Assembly (NCBI GenBank): GCA_035293985.1 | Contig: DATGLS010000011.1 | Coordinates: forward strand, 1-61,371 | Length of the DNA: 61,371 nucleotides | Source of the DNA: JAVDCA01 sp035293985 | GTDB lineage: Bacteria > Pseudomonadota > Alphaproteobacteria > Rhizobiales > Xanthobacteraceae | Direction: 5' to 3' | Shown here: positions 44,303-52,097 of the stretch, in pieces | Numbering within the stretch: position 1 is the stretch's first letter | Layout: every line of letters starts with the position of its first letter | Notes under the pieces: model-generated | Databases searched by the model: none | Told to the model about the DNA's origin: nothing | Seen by the model: only the letters and a program-made list of their open reading frames with translations | Made by a program: the position numbers and the translations under genes

Positions 44303-44985
44303 GCGCGCTTGGCGACCGTATCGCTTCGTTGCAGGTGTTCCGCCGCACGGGCGGCGCGGATGAAGGCGCGGATCTTGTCCGGATCCTTGTCGCCCGGCGC
44401 GCGCTCGACGCCGGAGGAGACGTCGACCGCAGGCGCCCGCGTGATCGCGATCGCGTCGGCGACATTGCCGGCGTCGAGACCGCCTGAGAGCATGAAGGCG
44501 AGGCCCGGGTCAAGGTTCTGCAGGAGATGCCAGTCGAACGGCCTGCCGAGCCCGCCGGGACGGGTCGCGTCGCGCGGCGCGCGGGCGTCGAACAGGATGC
44601 GGTCGGCGACCTTCTGGTAGAGATGTACGGGCGCGAGGTCCTCGCGGCTGGCGATCGGCAGCGCCTTCGTCACGGGCCGACCGAAATGGCTGCGCATGGC
44701 GGCAACGCGCTCCGGCGTCTCCTTGCCGTGCAGCTGCAACAGGTCGGGCTGCAGCGCCTCGGCGATGTCGGCGAGCTCCTGGTCGGTCGCGTCGACGGTG
44801 AGCGCCACCTTGCGGGCGCGGCCCGCAACGCGGCGCCCGAGGATCTGCGCAAGCCCGAGACTGACGTGGCGCGGCGATGCCGGAAAGAACACGAAGCCGA
44901 CCATGTCGGCGCCCGCATCGAGCGCCGCGTCGAGCGCCTCGGGGGTCGAAAGACCGCAGATTTTGACGAGGACGGACACTGTCAC
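44299..44985 (-). CDS. trpF: Phosphoribosylanthranilate isomerase TrpF
   Basis: Amadori rearrangement step of tryptophan synthesis. The 228-residue barrel has the catalytic Cys in VKICGLSTPEALDAALDAGA, VGFVFFPASPRHVS and LQLHGKETPE, and the Asp-containing ILFDARAP segment; phosphate loops are LSGGLDAGNV and DVSSGVE. Its ATG overlaps the stop of hepT in an ATGA, so it is coupled to a toxin gene, unlike the normal neighbourhood after lapA. Confidence 0.95.
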   Translation of the reverse strand: MTVSVLVKICGLSTPEALDAALDAGADMVGFVFFPASPRHVSLGLAQILGRRVAGRARKVALTVDATDQELADIAEALQPDLLQLHGKETPERVAAMRSHFGRPVTKALPIASREDLAPVHLYQKVADRILFDARAPRDATRPGGLGRPFDWHLLQNLDPGLAFMLSGGLDAGNVADAIAITRAPAVDVSSGVERAPGDKDPDKIRAFIRAARAAEHLQRSDTVAKRA

Positions 44986-45320
44986 GACACTTCCCGGATC
45001 AGATGATCGAGTCGATCAGCCAGGATTGGCGCGTAGACCCGGGCGACGTTGTAGACGATCCGATCGTCGGTCAGCCAGTACGAATGCACCAAGATGTTCC
45101 GCATGCCCTTGATCTGGGGAATCGGTATGTCGTCGGGAAACACAACCTTCTGCTGGCCGAGCTGACTGAAGGCTTCCCCTATCACGATGATGCAGATGCA
45201 GACTGCCGCCATCCGCATCTCATCGGCCGCGAACACCTCGGGCTCGACTCCAACCGCGAATCGCGCCGCTCGCCGCGCATAGTCTCGCGCGTCGGCAACC
45301 AGCTGGGCCGGCTCCAGCAT
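44982..45320 (-). CDS. hepT: HepT-like RNase toxin
   Basis: A 112-residue all-helical DUF86/HepT protein. The catalytic RX4HXY motif is intact (Arg74, His79, Tyr81 in RNILVHSYW), which in known HepT toxins forms the RNase site; Tyr is the residue AMPylated by MntA. Its start overlaps mntA by one base (TAATG), and its stop overlaps trpF by four bases. Codons and surrounding bases are AT-richer than in trpF, suggesting transfer. Confidence 0.82.
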   Translation of the reverse strand: MLEPAQLVADARDYARRAARFAVGVEPEVFAADEMRMAAVCICIIVIGEAFSQLGQQKVVFPDDIPIPQIKGMRNILVHSYWLTDDRIVYNVARVYAPILADRLDHLIREVS

Positions 45321-45613
45321 TACAACGGGCGAAGCGACGCTCGAACGCGCGCGCCGTAGTCGCCGCGCAGGCCGCTGTCGAGAACGATGGCCACTGGCCG
45401 CCCAAGGCGTTCGGACAGATCGAGCTCGGCACCGGCGAGGTCCAACAGTGAGATATCCGCCTGCTTTTCGGCAAGAAACTCAACGGCATCATCGCCCGGC
45501 ACATGTCCTGCGGTGCCATGCGGCAGCAATCCGAGGAACTTCAAATGGAAGTCCTTTCCAGTTGCCTGCAGATGCCCCATCAGGGTGCGGCGGTCAGTTT
45601 TGATAACGTTCAT
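45320..45613 (-). CDS. Degenerate MntA-type nucleotidyltransferase antitoxin
   Basis: A 97-residue protein whose C-terminal half (DISLLDLAGAELDLSERLGR, PVAIVLDSGL) is the usual end of MntA, the HepT-partner minimal nucleotidyltransferase. The catalytic GSX10DXD signature is not present: the aligned segment is GLLPHGTAGHVPGDDAVEF, with Leu for Ser and Gly for the first Asp. AMPylation of HepT is thus unlikely unless an unusual site is used; direct binding remains possible. ATG 45613 is preferred over the frame to 45646. Confidence 0.65.
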   Translation of the reverse strand: MNVIKTDRRTLMGHLQATGKDFHLKFLGLLPHGTAGHVPGDDAVEFLAEKQADISLLDLAGAELDLSERLGRPVAIVLDSGLRGDYGARVRASLRPL

Positions 45614-45660
45614 GACCCAATCTCTACCACAAAATGGTGTCGACAATCTCGGCCGGCACC

Positions 45661-45703
45661 CTTGATCTGAAGTCGATATAACCTATATCGATATACGATC
45701 AAG
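45661..45703. promoter_or_regulatory. Nested symmetric bidirectional promoter-operator
   Basis: CTTGATC and GATCAAG (45661-45667, 45697-45703) enclose TCGATATA-ACC-TATATCGA (45673-45691) with 5 bases on each side. The same dyad contains overlapping divergent promoters: TTGATC-N16-TATATC on the plus strand (45662-45667, 45684-45689) toward padR, and the identical TTGATC-N16-TATATC on the minus strand (45702-45697, 45680-45675) toward mntA. A PadR dimer bound at the centre would block both. Confidence 0.65.
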
Positions 45704-45718
45704 GAGGCCTTTACACGC

Positions 45719-46030
45719 ATGGCAGAGAGACTTCGCCTGACACAGCCGACCCTAAAGGTTCTGCGTTTCCTCCTGGAGATGCCGCAAGACGGTCGCTCTG
45801 GCGCTGAGATATCAAGGGCGACGAAAGTAGGCGCAGGGACGCTCTATCCTACGCTCGCGCGCTTGGAGGCGGCTGCGTGGCTCACCAGCCGATGGGAAGC
45901 GATCGATCCACGTGAGGCTGGACGACCGAGAAAACGGTTCTACTGGTTGACCGCGCTCGGGCGGAACAACGCTCGTGCGGAACTAGCGGAGTTGCAAATC
46001 GCGGTGGGAGAGTTGGCATGGACCTCCTGA
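45719..46030 (+). CDS. PadR-family transcriptional regulator
   Basis: A 103-residue winged-helix regulator: LTQPTLKVLRFLLEM, GAEISRATKVGAGTLYPTLA (recognition helix), RLEAAAWLTSRWE and the wing RPRKRFYWLTALG. It is at the small end of the PadR family and has a short dimerisation helix. AAGGAGG precedes the ATG by 11 bases. The operator at 45661-45703 lies directly upstream, so self-regulation and control of the divergent mntA-hepT-trp transcript are both likely. Confidence 0.85.
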   Translation: MAERLRLTQPTLKVLRFLLEMPQDGRSGAEISRATKVGAGTLYPTLARLEAAAWLTSRWEAIDPREAGRPRKRFYWLTALGRNNARAELAELQIAVGELAWTS

Positions 46031-46603
46031 ATATTCTTTACGCCTTGGTGTGCGCCGTTGTCGGTCTTTGGGTCAAACTCCTTGCTGCGGAATTTCGAGA
46101 CATGATTCCAACAGCTGCTCACTGGATTGTGGACAAGGCGATCGAACGCCTCCCCGCTAATGCATCGCTCACGATATCGAGAGGAGCTTCACGCGCACGT
46201 CAATGAATATCCAGGCAACCTCTGGAAGCTCTATCAAGCTTCGAGCCTCTACCTACGATCCGGCGAGTTCTCTCTGAGTCTTTCCCGATCGGGGGACGAT
46301 AGCCTGAGCAGCGTGACTCATGTTGAGCAGTGCATTTCCGCTCAGCTGACTGCAGGTTTCTTCGACTTCGCGGGCAGCCAAATGGGAGGCATCCTCCCGG
46401 CCCACCTACTGAGCAACATCAATCGCTACCGAAATGATCCGGATGTCGTTCAATCGCTAACGCGTATCGACTCCTTCGAACGAGACGGCATGCGGTTCTA
46501 TAATTTCACGCATCTTATGCATGTCCTTCATAACTTGAGAGCCGCAACTGGCCAAAGAGAGGCCGCAAAAGCGCAGCGAGTCCTCATCAAATTGACTATG
46601 TAG
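46018..46603 (+). pseudogene. Frameshifted PadR-partner membrane protein
   Basis: Starting at ATG 46018 inside padR, the first frame gives a membrane helix (LLNILYALVCAVVGLWVKLL) and KAIERLPAN, then drifts and ends at 46206. The +1 frame continues HRSRYREELHAHVNEYPGNL, WKLYQASSLYL and runs to 46603. The two halves make one ~195-residue protein of a type found next to padR genes (RLP-x-RYxEEW-x-AHLxExPG). A run CCCC at 46152-46155 marks the break: with three C the text reads ERLPLMHRSRYREEL. Could be a true mutation or a sequence error. Confidence 0.6.
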
Positions 46604-47576
46604 GAATTGACGAATTGCGCCACACCAGCACGGCCGCCGCCAGGTCCTCGATCGCGCTGCCGACCGACTTGAATAGCGTGATGTGCCGGTCGGAGGTGCG
46701 GCCCTTGGCCTTGCCGGCGACGAGCTCGGACAGGTCGCCGACGATGTTGCGCTGGCGGATGATGCCACGGCGCAGCGGGATGACCACGTCGCCCGCCTCC
46801 TTGAGCGCGCCGGCGCGGGTGTCGACATAGACGCGGGCGCGCTTGATCGTTTCGTTGTCGGCCTCGCGCATCTTCGGCGTATAGCCGCCGACGAGGTCGA
46901 CGTGGGCGCCGGGCTTGAGCCACTGACCGCGCAGGATCGGCTCGGTCGCGAGCGTCGCGCAGGAGACGATGTCGGCGTCGGCCACCGCCGTGGCGAGATC
47001 CTCCGCGATCGTCACCTCGACGCCGCCGACCGCGAGGCCGAAGGCGAGCGATACGGCGTGGCCGTGCGTGCGATTCCACAAGGTGACGCGCTTGATCGGC
47101 CGCACCGCCATGTGGGCGCGCACGAGGTGCGGCGCGAGCGCGCCGGCGCCGATCATCACCAGATGCTCGGCATCCTCGCGCGCGAGGTATCGCGCGGCGA
47201 GCGCAGACGCGGCGGCGGTGCGCCAGGCGGTGAGCGCGCGGGCATCCATCACCGCGAGCGGCGCGCCGGTCGCGCCCGACATCAGCAGGTAGTTGCCGTA
47301 GAGGGAGGGCTGCCCGACGGCGGCGTTGTCGGGGAAGACGGTCACGATCTTGCAGCCGAGAAAGCGCTCGTCGGGGGGCCCGCCAGCGCTCCACGCCGGC
47401 ATCAACAGCAAGGTCGCGTCGCGGCCCGATTGCTTCATCGTGTGGTGGTGGCGCACCGGGGCCGTGATGGAGCTCGCGAAAGCGGTACGCAGGGCCTCGA
47501 CCAGAGCCGGATAGGTGAGCACGGCGGCGATGGCGTCGGCGTCGAGGACGCGCAGTGGCTTTTCCGGCACGGTCAC
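46596..47576 (-). CDS. Ornithine cyclodeaminase / mu-crystallin family protein
   Basis: A 326-residue NAD(P)-binding protein of the OCD/mu-crystallin family, which includes cyclodeaminases, amino-acid dehydrogenases and ketimine reductases. Visible are GCKIVTVFPDNAAVGQPSLYG, MDARALTAWRTAAASALAARYL, MIGAGALAPHLVRAH (Rossmann loop) and DIVSCATLATEPIL. The substrate cannot be inferred. Its ATG overlaps the lapA stop by four bases, and its 3' end overlaps the frameshifted gene by 8 bases tail to tail, which fits insertion of the island beside it. Confidence 0.85.
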   Translation of the reverse strand: MTVPEKPLRVLDADAIAAVLTYPALVEALRTAFASSITAPVRHHHTMKQSGRDATLLLMPAWSAGGPPDERFLGCKIVTVFPDNAAVGQPSLYGNYLLMSGATGAPLAVMDARALTAWRTAAASALAARYLAREDAEHLVMIGAGALAPHLVRAHMAVRPIKRVTLWNRTHGHAVSLAFGLAVGGVEVTIAEDLATAVADADIVSCATLATEPILRGQWLKPGAHVDLVGGYTPKMREADNETIKRARVYVDTRAGALKEAGDVVIPLRRGIIRQRNIVGDLSELVAGKAKGRTSDRHITLFKSVGSAIEDLAAAVLVWRNSSIPT

Positions 47577-47929
47577 GCCGCCGGCGGCCGCAGCGACAGG
47601 GGCGCCGGCGCGGCCCGCTCGCGCGCCGCGAGGTCGCGGCGCAGGATGTCGACCTCGTTGCGCGCGTCACGCAACTCGGCCTGGGCGTGCCGCGCGGCGC
47701 GCCGCCATTTGCCTTGCCCCATCCAGGCCGCGATCCCGCCGAGGATGACGCCGGCGATCAACAGCACGAAGGCGATGACGTAGAGCGGCGCCTCGAGCGT
47801 GAAGGCGGGTGCGCCGGCGCTGAACGGGTCGAACGAGACCGTCACCGGCTGCTTGTTCGCGATCGACAGCGCGACCAGAACCAGCGCGAGCGGAACCAGA
47901 ATGAGGAAGCTGACGATCTTGCGGATCAT
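47573..47929 (-). CDS. lapA: LapA-domain membrane protein
   Basis: A 118-residue inner-membrane protein of the LapA (lipopolysaccharide assembly protein A, DUF1049) type: two membrane helices (IVSFLILVPLALVLVALSIAN; LYVIAFVLLIAGVILGGIAAW) followed by a basic coiled-coil segment (AELRDARNEVDILRRDLAAR). Sits after ihfB in the usual order. In E. coli the LapAB pair regulates LpxC; LapB is not encoded here. Confidence 0.83.
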   Translation of the reverse strand: MIRKIVSFLILVPLALVLVALSIANKQPVTVSFDPFSAGAPAFTLEAPLYVIAFVLLIAGVILGGIAAWMGQGKWRRAARHAQAELRDARNEVDILRRDLAARERAAPAPLSLRPPAA

Positions 47930-48020
47930 GGTCGCGCGTTTCGCCTGTCAGTATAAGGGCAGCTGCAAAGCGCGCCGCAAAGCACGGCCACGCCATGCGA
48001 TCTGCCGTAGCGGCAGGCGC

Positions 48021-48311
48021 TCAGGTCGACTCGGCCCGGTTGAGCCGCTCGCGCATTTCCTTGCCGGTCTTGAAGAACGGCACGTATTTCTGGTCGACCG
48101 CCACGTGGGCGCCGGTGCGCGGATTGCGGCCAGTGCGGGCGGGGCGATTCTTCACCGAGAAGGCGCCGAAACCGCGCAGCTCGACGCGGTCCCCGCGCGC
48201 CATGGCGGCGACGATCTCGCCCAGGATCGCGTTGACGATGTTCTCGACGTCCCGCTGATAGAGATGCGGATTCTGTTCCGAGATTCGCTGCACGAGCTCT
48301 GATTTGATCAT
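48021..48311 (-). CDS. ihfB: Integration host factor subunit beta
   Basis: A 96-residue DNA-bending protein of the HU/IHF family: MIKSELVQRISEQN at the start, then VELRGFGAFSVKNRPARTGR and NPRTGAHVAV with the conserved Pro in the DNA-intercalating arm. ATG 48311 with AGGCGG upstream; the longer frame to 48431 is not family sequence. Located between sppA and lapA, standard for Hyphomicrobiales ihfB. Confidence 0.95.
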   Translation of the reverse strand: MIKSELVQRISEQNPHLYQRDVENIVNAILGEIVAAMARGDRVELRGFGAFSVKNRPARTGRNPRTGAHVAVDQKYVPFFKTGKEMRERLNRAEST

Positions 48312-48387
48312 GTTGCCGCCTGTCGGCCGCCCCTTCGGGCGCCATGCGGGACGACCCGCACACCGCCGAGCTTCCCCACACGTCCGT

Positions 48388-49368
48388 TCAGTTCGTGCCG
48401 GAAGGGTGCCAAAGCGCCAACAGACCGTCAAGGTTCAGGCTCTCGATTCCACGCATTGCGCCCGTATCCTCGAACCGGCGGGCGAGGCTCTTCAGGCCGA
48501 CCGCCTCGAGCGCGGCGGCAGCCGCCGCATGCAGGAAGGGAAGCTCGGAGAGCCGCGGCTCGAGCCGCCAGTCCTTGACCGGCAGGTTGGCGTCGATGCC
48601 CTTGCTCTTGGCGAGCCAGTCGATCGCGGTCTGCTCGTCGCCGATCTGGTCGATCAGCTTGAGGCCGAGCGCCTGGCGGCCGGTGAACACCCGCCCGTCG
48701 GCGACCTTGTCGAGCTCCGCGGCCGTAAGCTTGCGCCGATCCTGCACCATTCCGCGGAACCAGGCGTAGGAATCCTTCACGATCGCGTCGAGCGCGGCGG
48801 TCGCCTCGGGGGGCGTCGGCTCGAAGCCGTTCGGCGAGGCCTTCAGCGGGGTCGAGCGCACGGTCTCGACCTTGACGCCGACCTTGTCGAGCACCTGGGC
48901 GAAGTTCGGATACTGAAAGAGCACGCCGATCGAGCCGACCAGCGAGGTGTCCTCGGCGACGATGTGATCGCTCGCCATGGCGGCGATGTAGGCCCCCGAG
49001 GCGCCAAGCCCATCGATGACGACGACGGTCGGCTTCTTGGCGGCGACGCCGCGCAGCGCATCGTGCAACTGCTGCGAGCCGGCCGTGGTCCCGCCCGGGC
49101 TGTCGACATGAATGATCACGGCCTTCACATAGCTCGCCTTGGCGAGCTTCTGCAGCGCCTCGACCCGATCGCGATCGCCGCGGATCAGGCCCGTGATGGT
49201 GACCCGCGCGATCTGGGCGCCGGCGACTTCCCCGAGCTCGTTCGGCGCGAGCTTGCCGGCGGCCACGATGATGGCGATGATCGCCACCACGATGGCGGCG
49301 ACGCGCCAGAACGTCAGCTTGCGCCGCATGCGGCGGCGATCGACGATGAGATCGGCATCGAGCGACAT
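48388..49368 (-). CDS. sppA: Signal peptide peptidase SppA
   Basis: A 326-residue inner-membrane serine peptidase of the S49 family, degrading cleaved signal peptides. One membrane helix (VAAIVVAIIAIIVAAG, residues about 22-40) is followed by the protease domain: IIHVDSPGGT, the catalytic Ser in GLGASGAYIAAMASD, and SLVGSIGVLFQ. The short form with a single domain, as usual in this order. ATG 49368; the frame to 49431 is an upstream shadow. Confidence 0.92.
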   Translation of the reverse strand: MSLDADLIVDRRRMRRKLTFWRVAAIVVAIIAIIVAAGKLAPNELGEVAGAQIARVTITGLIRGDRDRVEALQKLAKASYVKAVIIHVDSPGGTTAGSQQLHDALRGVAAKKPTVVVIDGLGASGAYIAAMASDHIVAEDTSLVGSIGVLFQYPNFAQVLDKVGVKVETVRSTPLKASPNGFEPTPPEATAALDAIVKDSYAWFRGMVQDRRKLTAAELDKVADGRVFTGRQALGLKLIDQIGDEQTAIDWLAKSKGIDANLPVKDWRLEPRLSELPFLHAAAAAALEAVGLKSLARRFEDTGAMRGIESLNLDGLLALWHPSGTN

Positions 49369-49510
49369 GGAGGAGCCTCGGCCTTGGGGTTCGGGTCGCG
49401 GGAAACTGCCGCGGTGCGCAACAAGGGTCAATGGCGCGCAGCAACGCGCTGCAATTGTGGCAAATGATGGTGGAAGGCGGATGACGTCGACGCCGCAAGC
49501 GGCATCTGAT

Positions 49511-49758
49511 TCCCCTCCCCCCGCGCGCGAAGCGCGTGGCAGGGAGGAGTTAGGGGTCGGGGGCGCCGCTTGCTGCGGACCTCAAGTCGGCGCGTCCTAA
49601 AACTAGAAAGAGAAACAGTGTCCTTCAGCGGCGCTGCAGGAAACGCGTCGGCGGCGAAAAGGAAGCATTCCGCTCGTTCGGCGCAAGCGGCGCCCCCCCC
49701 ACGCCCGGCCCCTCCCCGCCACGCGCTCCGCTCGCGGGGGGAGGGGAGCAGGAAGGGG
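49511..49758. repeat. Inverted pair of GC-rich repeats between sppA and rpsA
   Basis: A ~65-base unit at about 49511-49572 (TCCCCTCCCCCCGCG, GCGCGTGGCAGGGAGG, GGCGCCGCTTGC) recurs in reverse orientation at about 49682-49752 (GCAAGCGGCGCC, CCTCCCCGCCACGCGC, CGCGGGGGGAGGGGA). They flank about 110 bases of ordinary sequence. Next to the second copy a GAGGGGAGCAGGAAGG unit is tandemly duplicated (49741-49774). The structure is like a BIME and fills the rpsA-sppA gap. Confidence 0.7.
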
Positions 49759-49782
49759 GGAGGGGAGCAGGAAGGACGAAAG

Positions 49783-51498
49783 TTATTCCTTCTTGTCGCC
49801 CGGCTTCTCGCCGGCGCGCTTCAGGGCGGTGCCGAGAATGTCGCCCAGCGTCGCCCCCGAGTCGGAGGAGCCGTACTGAGCGATCGCCTCCTTTTCCTCG
49901 GCGACTTCGAGCGCCTTGATCGACACCTGGACCTTGTGGGTGCGGCGGTCGAACTGGGTGACGCGGGCATCGACCTTCTGGCCGACCGCGAAGCGCTCGG
50001 GCCGCTGCTCGGAGCGGTCGCGGGCGAGCTCGGCGCGCTTGATGAAGGTGGTGAGATCGGTGCCGACGATCTTGGCCTCGAGCCCCGCCTCTTTCACCTC
50101 GGTCACCTCGCAGGTGACCACGGCGCCCTTCTTGAGCTCGCCGGCCTCCGCGAACGGATCGCCTTCGAGCTGCTTGATGCCGAGCGAGATGCGCTCCTTC
50201 TCGACGTCGACGTCGAGCACCTGCGCCTTGACGTGGTCGCCCTTCTTGTACTCCTCGATCACCTGCTCGCCCGGACGCTTCCAGTCGAGATCGGAGAGGT
50301 GGACCATGCCGTCGACGTCGCCGTCGAGGCCGAGGAAGAGGCCGAACTCGGTCTTGTTCTTGACCTCGCCCTCGATGACCGTGCCGGGCGGATACTTCTC
50401 GACGAAGACCTCCCACGGATTGCGCATGGTCTGCTTGAGGCCGAGCGAGATGCGACGCTTGACGGGATCGACCTCGAGAATTTGAACCTCGACCTCTTGC
50501 GAGGTCGAGACGATCTTGCCCGGATGCACGTTCTTCTTGGTCCACGACATCTCGGAGACGTGGATCAGGCCCTCGATGCCCGGCTCGAGCTCGACGAACG
50601 CGCCGTAGTCGGTGATGTTGGTCACGCGGCCCTTGAAGCGGGCGCCGACCGGGAATTTGGCCTCGATGCCCTGCCACGGATCGGCCTGCAGCTGCTTCAT
50701 GCCGAGCGAGATGCGGTGGGTCTCGTGGTTGATCTTTATGATTTTCACCTTCACCTGCTGGCCGATGTTGAGCACCTCGGAGGGGTGATTGACCCGGCGC
50801 CAGGCGATGTCGGTGACGTGCAGGAGGCCGTCGATGCCGCCGAGATCGACGAAGGCGCCGTAGTCGGTGATGTTCTTGACCACGCCGTCGATGACCTGGC
50901 CTTCCTCGAGGTTCTGCACCAGCTCCTGGCGCTGCTCGGCGCGGGTCTCCTCGAGAACCGTGCGGCGCGACACGACGATGTTGCCGCGGCGGCGATCCAT
51001 CTTCAGGATCTGGAACGGCTGCGGCACGTTCATCAGCGGGGTGACGTCGCGGATCGGGCGGATGTCCACCTGGCTGCGCGGCAGGAACGCCACCGCGCCG
51101 TCGAGATCGACCGTGAAGCCGCCCTTGACCTGGTTGAAGATGACGCCCTGGACCTTCTCGTTGCCCTGGAACGCCTTCTCGAGCTTGCCCCAGCTCTCCT
51201 CGCGGCGCGCCTTGTCGCGCGAGAGAACCGCCTCGCCGAGCGCATTCTCGATGCGCTCGAGATAGACCTCGACGGTGTCGCCGACCTTCAACTCGCCGTT
51301 CCGGCCCGGGCCGGTGAACTCGCGGACCGCGACGCGGCCCTCGGTCTTTAGGCCGACGTCGATGACGGCCATGTCTTTTTCAATAGCGACGATGGTGCCC
51401 TTGATCACGGACCCTTCGTGCAGATTGCCGTGGTCGAACGATTCCTCGAGCATCGAGGCAAAATCTTCGCGCGACGGCGCAGCAGCGGTCACAGCCAT
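49783..51498 (-). CDS. rpsA: 30S ribosomal protein S1
   Basis: A 571-residue mRNA-binding ribosomal protein built of six S1 repeats, e.g. GSVIKGTIVAIEKDMAVIDV, GVVKNITDYGAFVDLGGIDG, GRVTNITDYGAFVELEPGIE, GEVKNKTEFGLFLGLDGDVD. ATG 51498 is preceded by AGGAGAG; the frame to 51678 is upstream extension. Downstream of cmk as in most Gram-negatives, but with an unusually long 600-base gap. Confidence 0.96.
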   Translation of the reverse strand: MAVTAAAPSREDFASMLEESFDHGNLHEGSVIKGTIVAIEKDMAVIDVGLKTEGRVAVREFTGPGRNGELKVGDTVEVYLERIENALGEAVLSRDKARREESWGKLEKAFQGNEKVQGVIFNQVKGGFTVDLDGAVAFLPRSQVDIRPIRDVTPLMNVPQPFQILKMDRRRGNIVVSRRTVLEETRAEQRQELVQNLEEGQVIDGVVKNITDYGAFVDLGGIDGLLHVTDIAWRRVNHPSEVLNIGQQVKVKIIKINHETHRISLGMKQLQADPWQGIEAKFPVGARFKGRVTNITDYGAFVELEPGIEGLIHVSEMSWTKKNVHPGKIVSTSQEVEVQILEVDPVKRRISLGLKQTMRNPWEVFVEKYPPGTVIEGEVKNKTEFGLFLGLDGDVDGMVHLSDLDWKRPGEQVIEEYKKGDHVKAQVLDVDVEKERISLGIKQLEGDPFAEAGELKKGAVVTCEVTEVKEAGLEAKIVGTDLTTFIKRAELARDRSEQRPERFAVGQKVDARVTQFDRRTHKVQVSIKALEVAEEKEAIAQYGSSDSGATLGDILGTALKRAGEKPGDKKE

Positions 51499-51971
51499 GA
51501 ACTCTCCTATGCGGCGCGCCGGCGGTTGACGATGAATGGCATCCCGAACGGACGGGGCCGGAGGTCCCGCTGACCTCCGACGACTGCCAGCGCGTGCCAA
51601 ACGCGCCAGCAGGCCGGCGCCTTGGCCCGGCCTTCGGAACGATGTCTGATCTCCGGCTGTCCGTCTCGATTGGCACATCGCAGAACGATGCGCCGGAAGC
51701 AGGACCGAGCGGGCTGATCCTCCACAGCGAAGGCGCGGTCATCCGCGCCCCCGGCCCGCCCGGGCGGCCTCGACAATGGCGACGGCGTCCCGGAACGGCC
51801 GGATATATACGGGTCTGCGGGACGCCCGGCAAGGCCAGGGGAACGCTGCCGAACGGGCGGCTTAACGATCGATTCACCTGGCTTGCAGATTGGCACACGC
51901 GACGCCCCGCGCGATTGCCCGACTTTTAATCAATTTCCCCCAAGATACCGGCCATAACAGGGAGCAAATCC
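51499..51971. other. rpsA leader region
   Basis: About 470 bases between the rpsA start and the small ORF on the other strand. Minus-strand frames into it look random. It probably contains the rpsA promoter and 5' leader (S1 is often autoregulated), but I could not pick out a specific element. Confidence 0.4.
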
Positions 51972-52064
51972 ATGAAAAACGCAATGCTCTGCATCGCCAT
52001 CGCGGCGGCCGGAATCATCGCCCAGTGCATGGCCGGCGTTCCGGCGATCATGATGACCGTCTGA
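51972..52064 (+). CDS. Tiny hydrophobic peptide, 30 residues
   Basis: A 30-codon frame (MKNAMLCIAIAAAGIIAQC, ending MMTV) with an AGGGAG ribosome site 7 bases before its ATG. The whole peptide is hydrophobic apart from the initial Lys, with two Cys, so it would be a membrane-inserted or exported micro-protein. It lies between rpsA and cmk, opposite strand. No family recognised. Confidence 0.45.
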   Translation: MKNAMLCIAIAAAGIIAQCMAGVPAIMMTV

Positions 52065-52097
52065 CCGGCCCTCATCTCGCCTTCACTCCGCTAACGC

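Noticed and set aside
46152..46165. Programmed ribosomal frameshift in the PadR-partner gene
   Set aside because: No slippery heptamer, stop codon or stimulatory stem at the junction; a one-base change in a C run is simpler.
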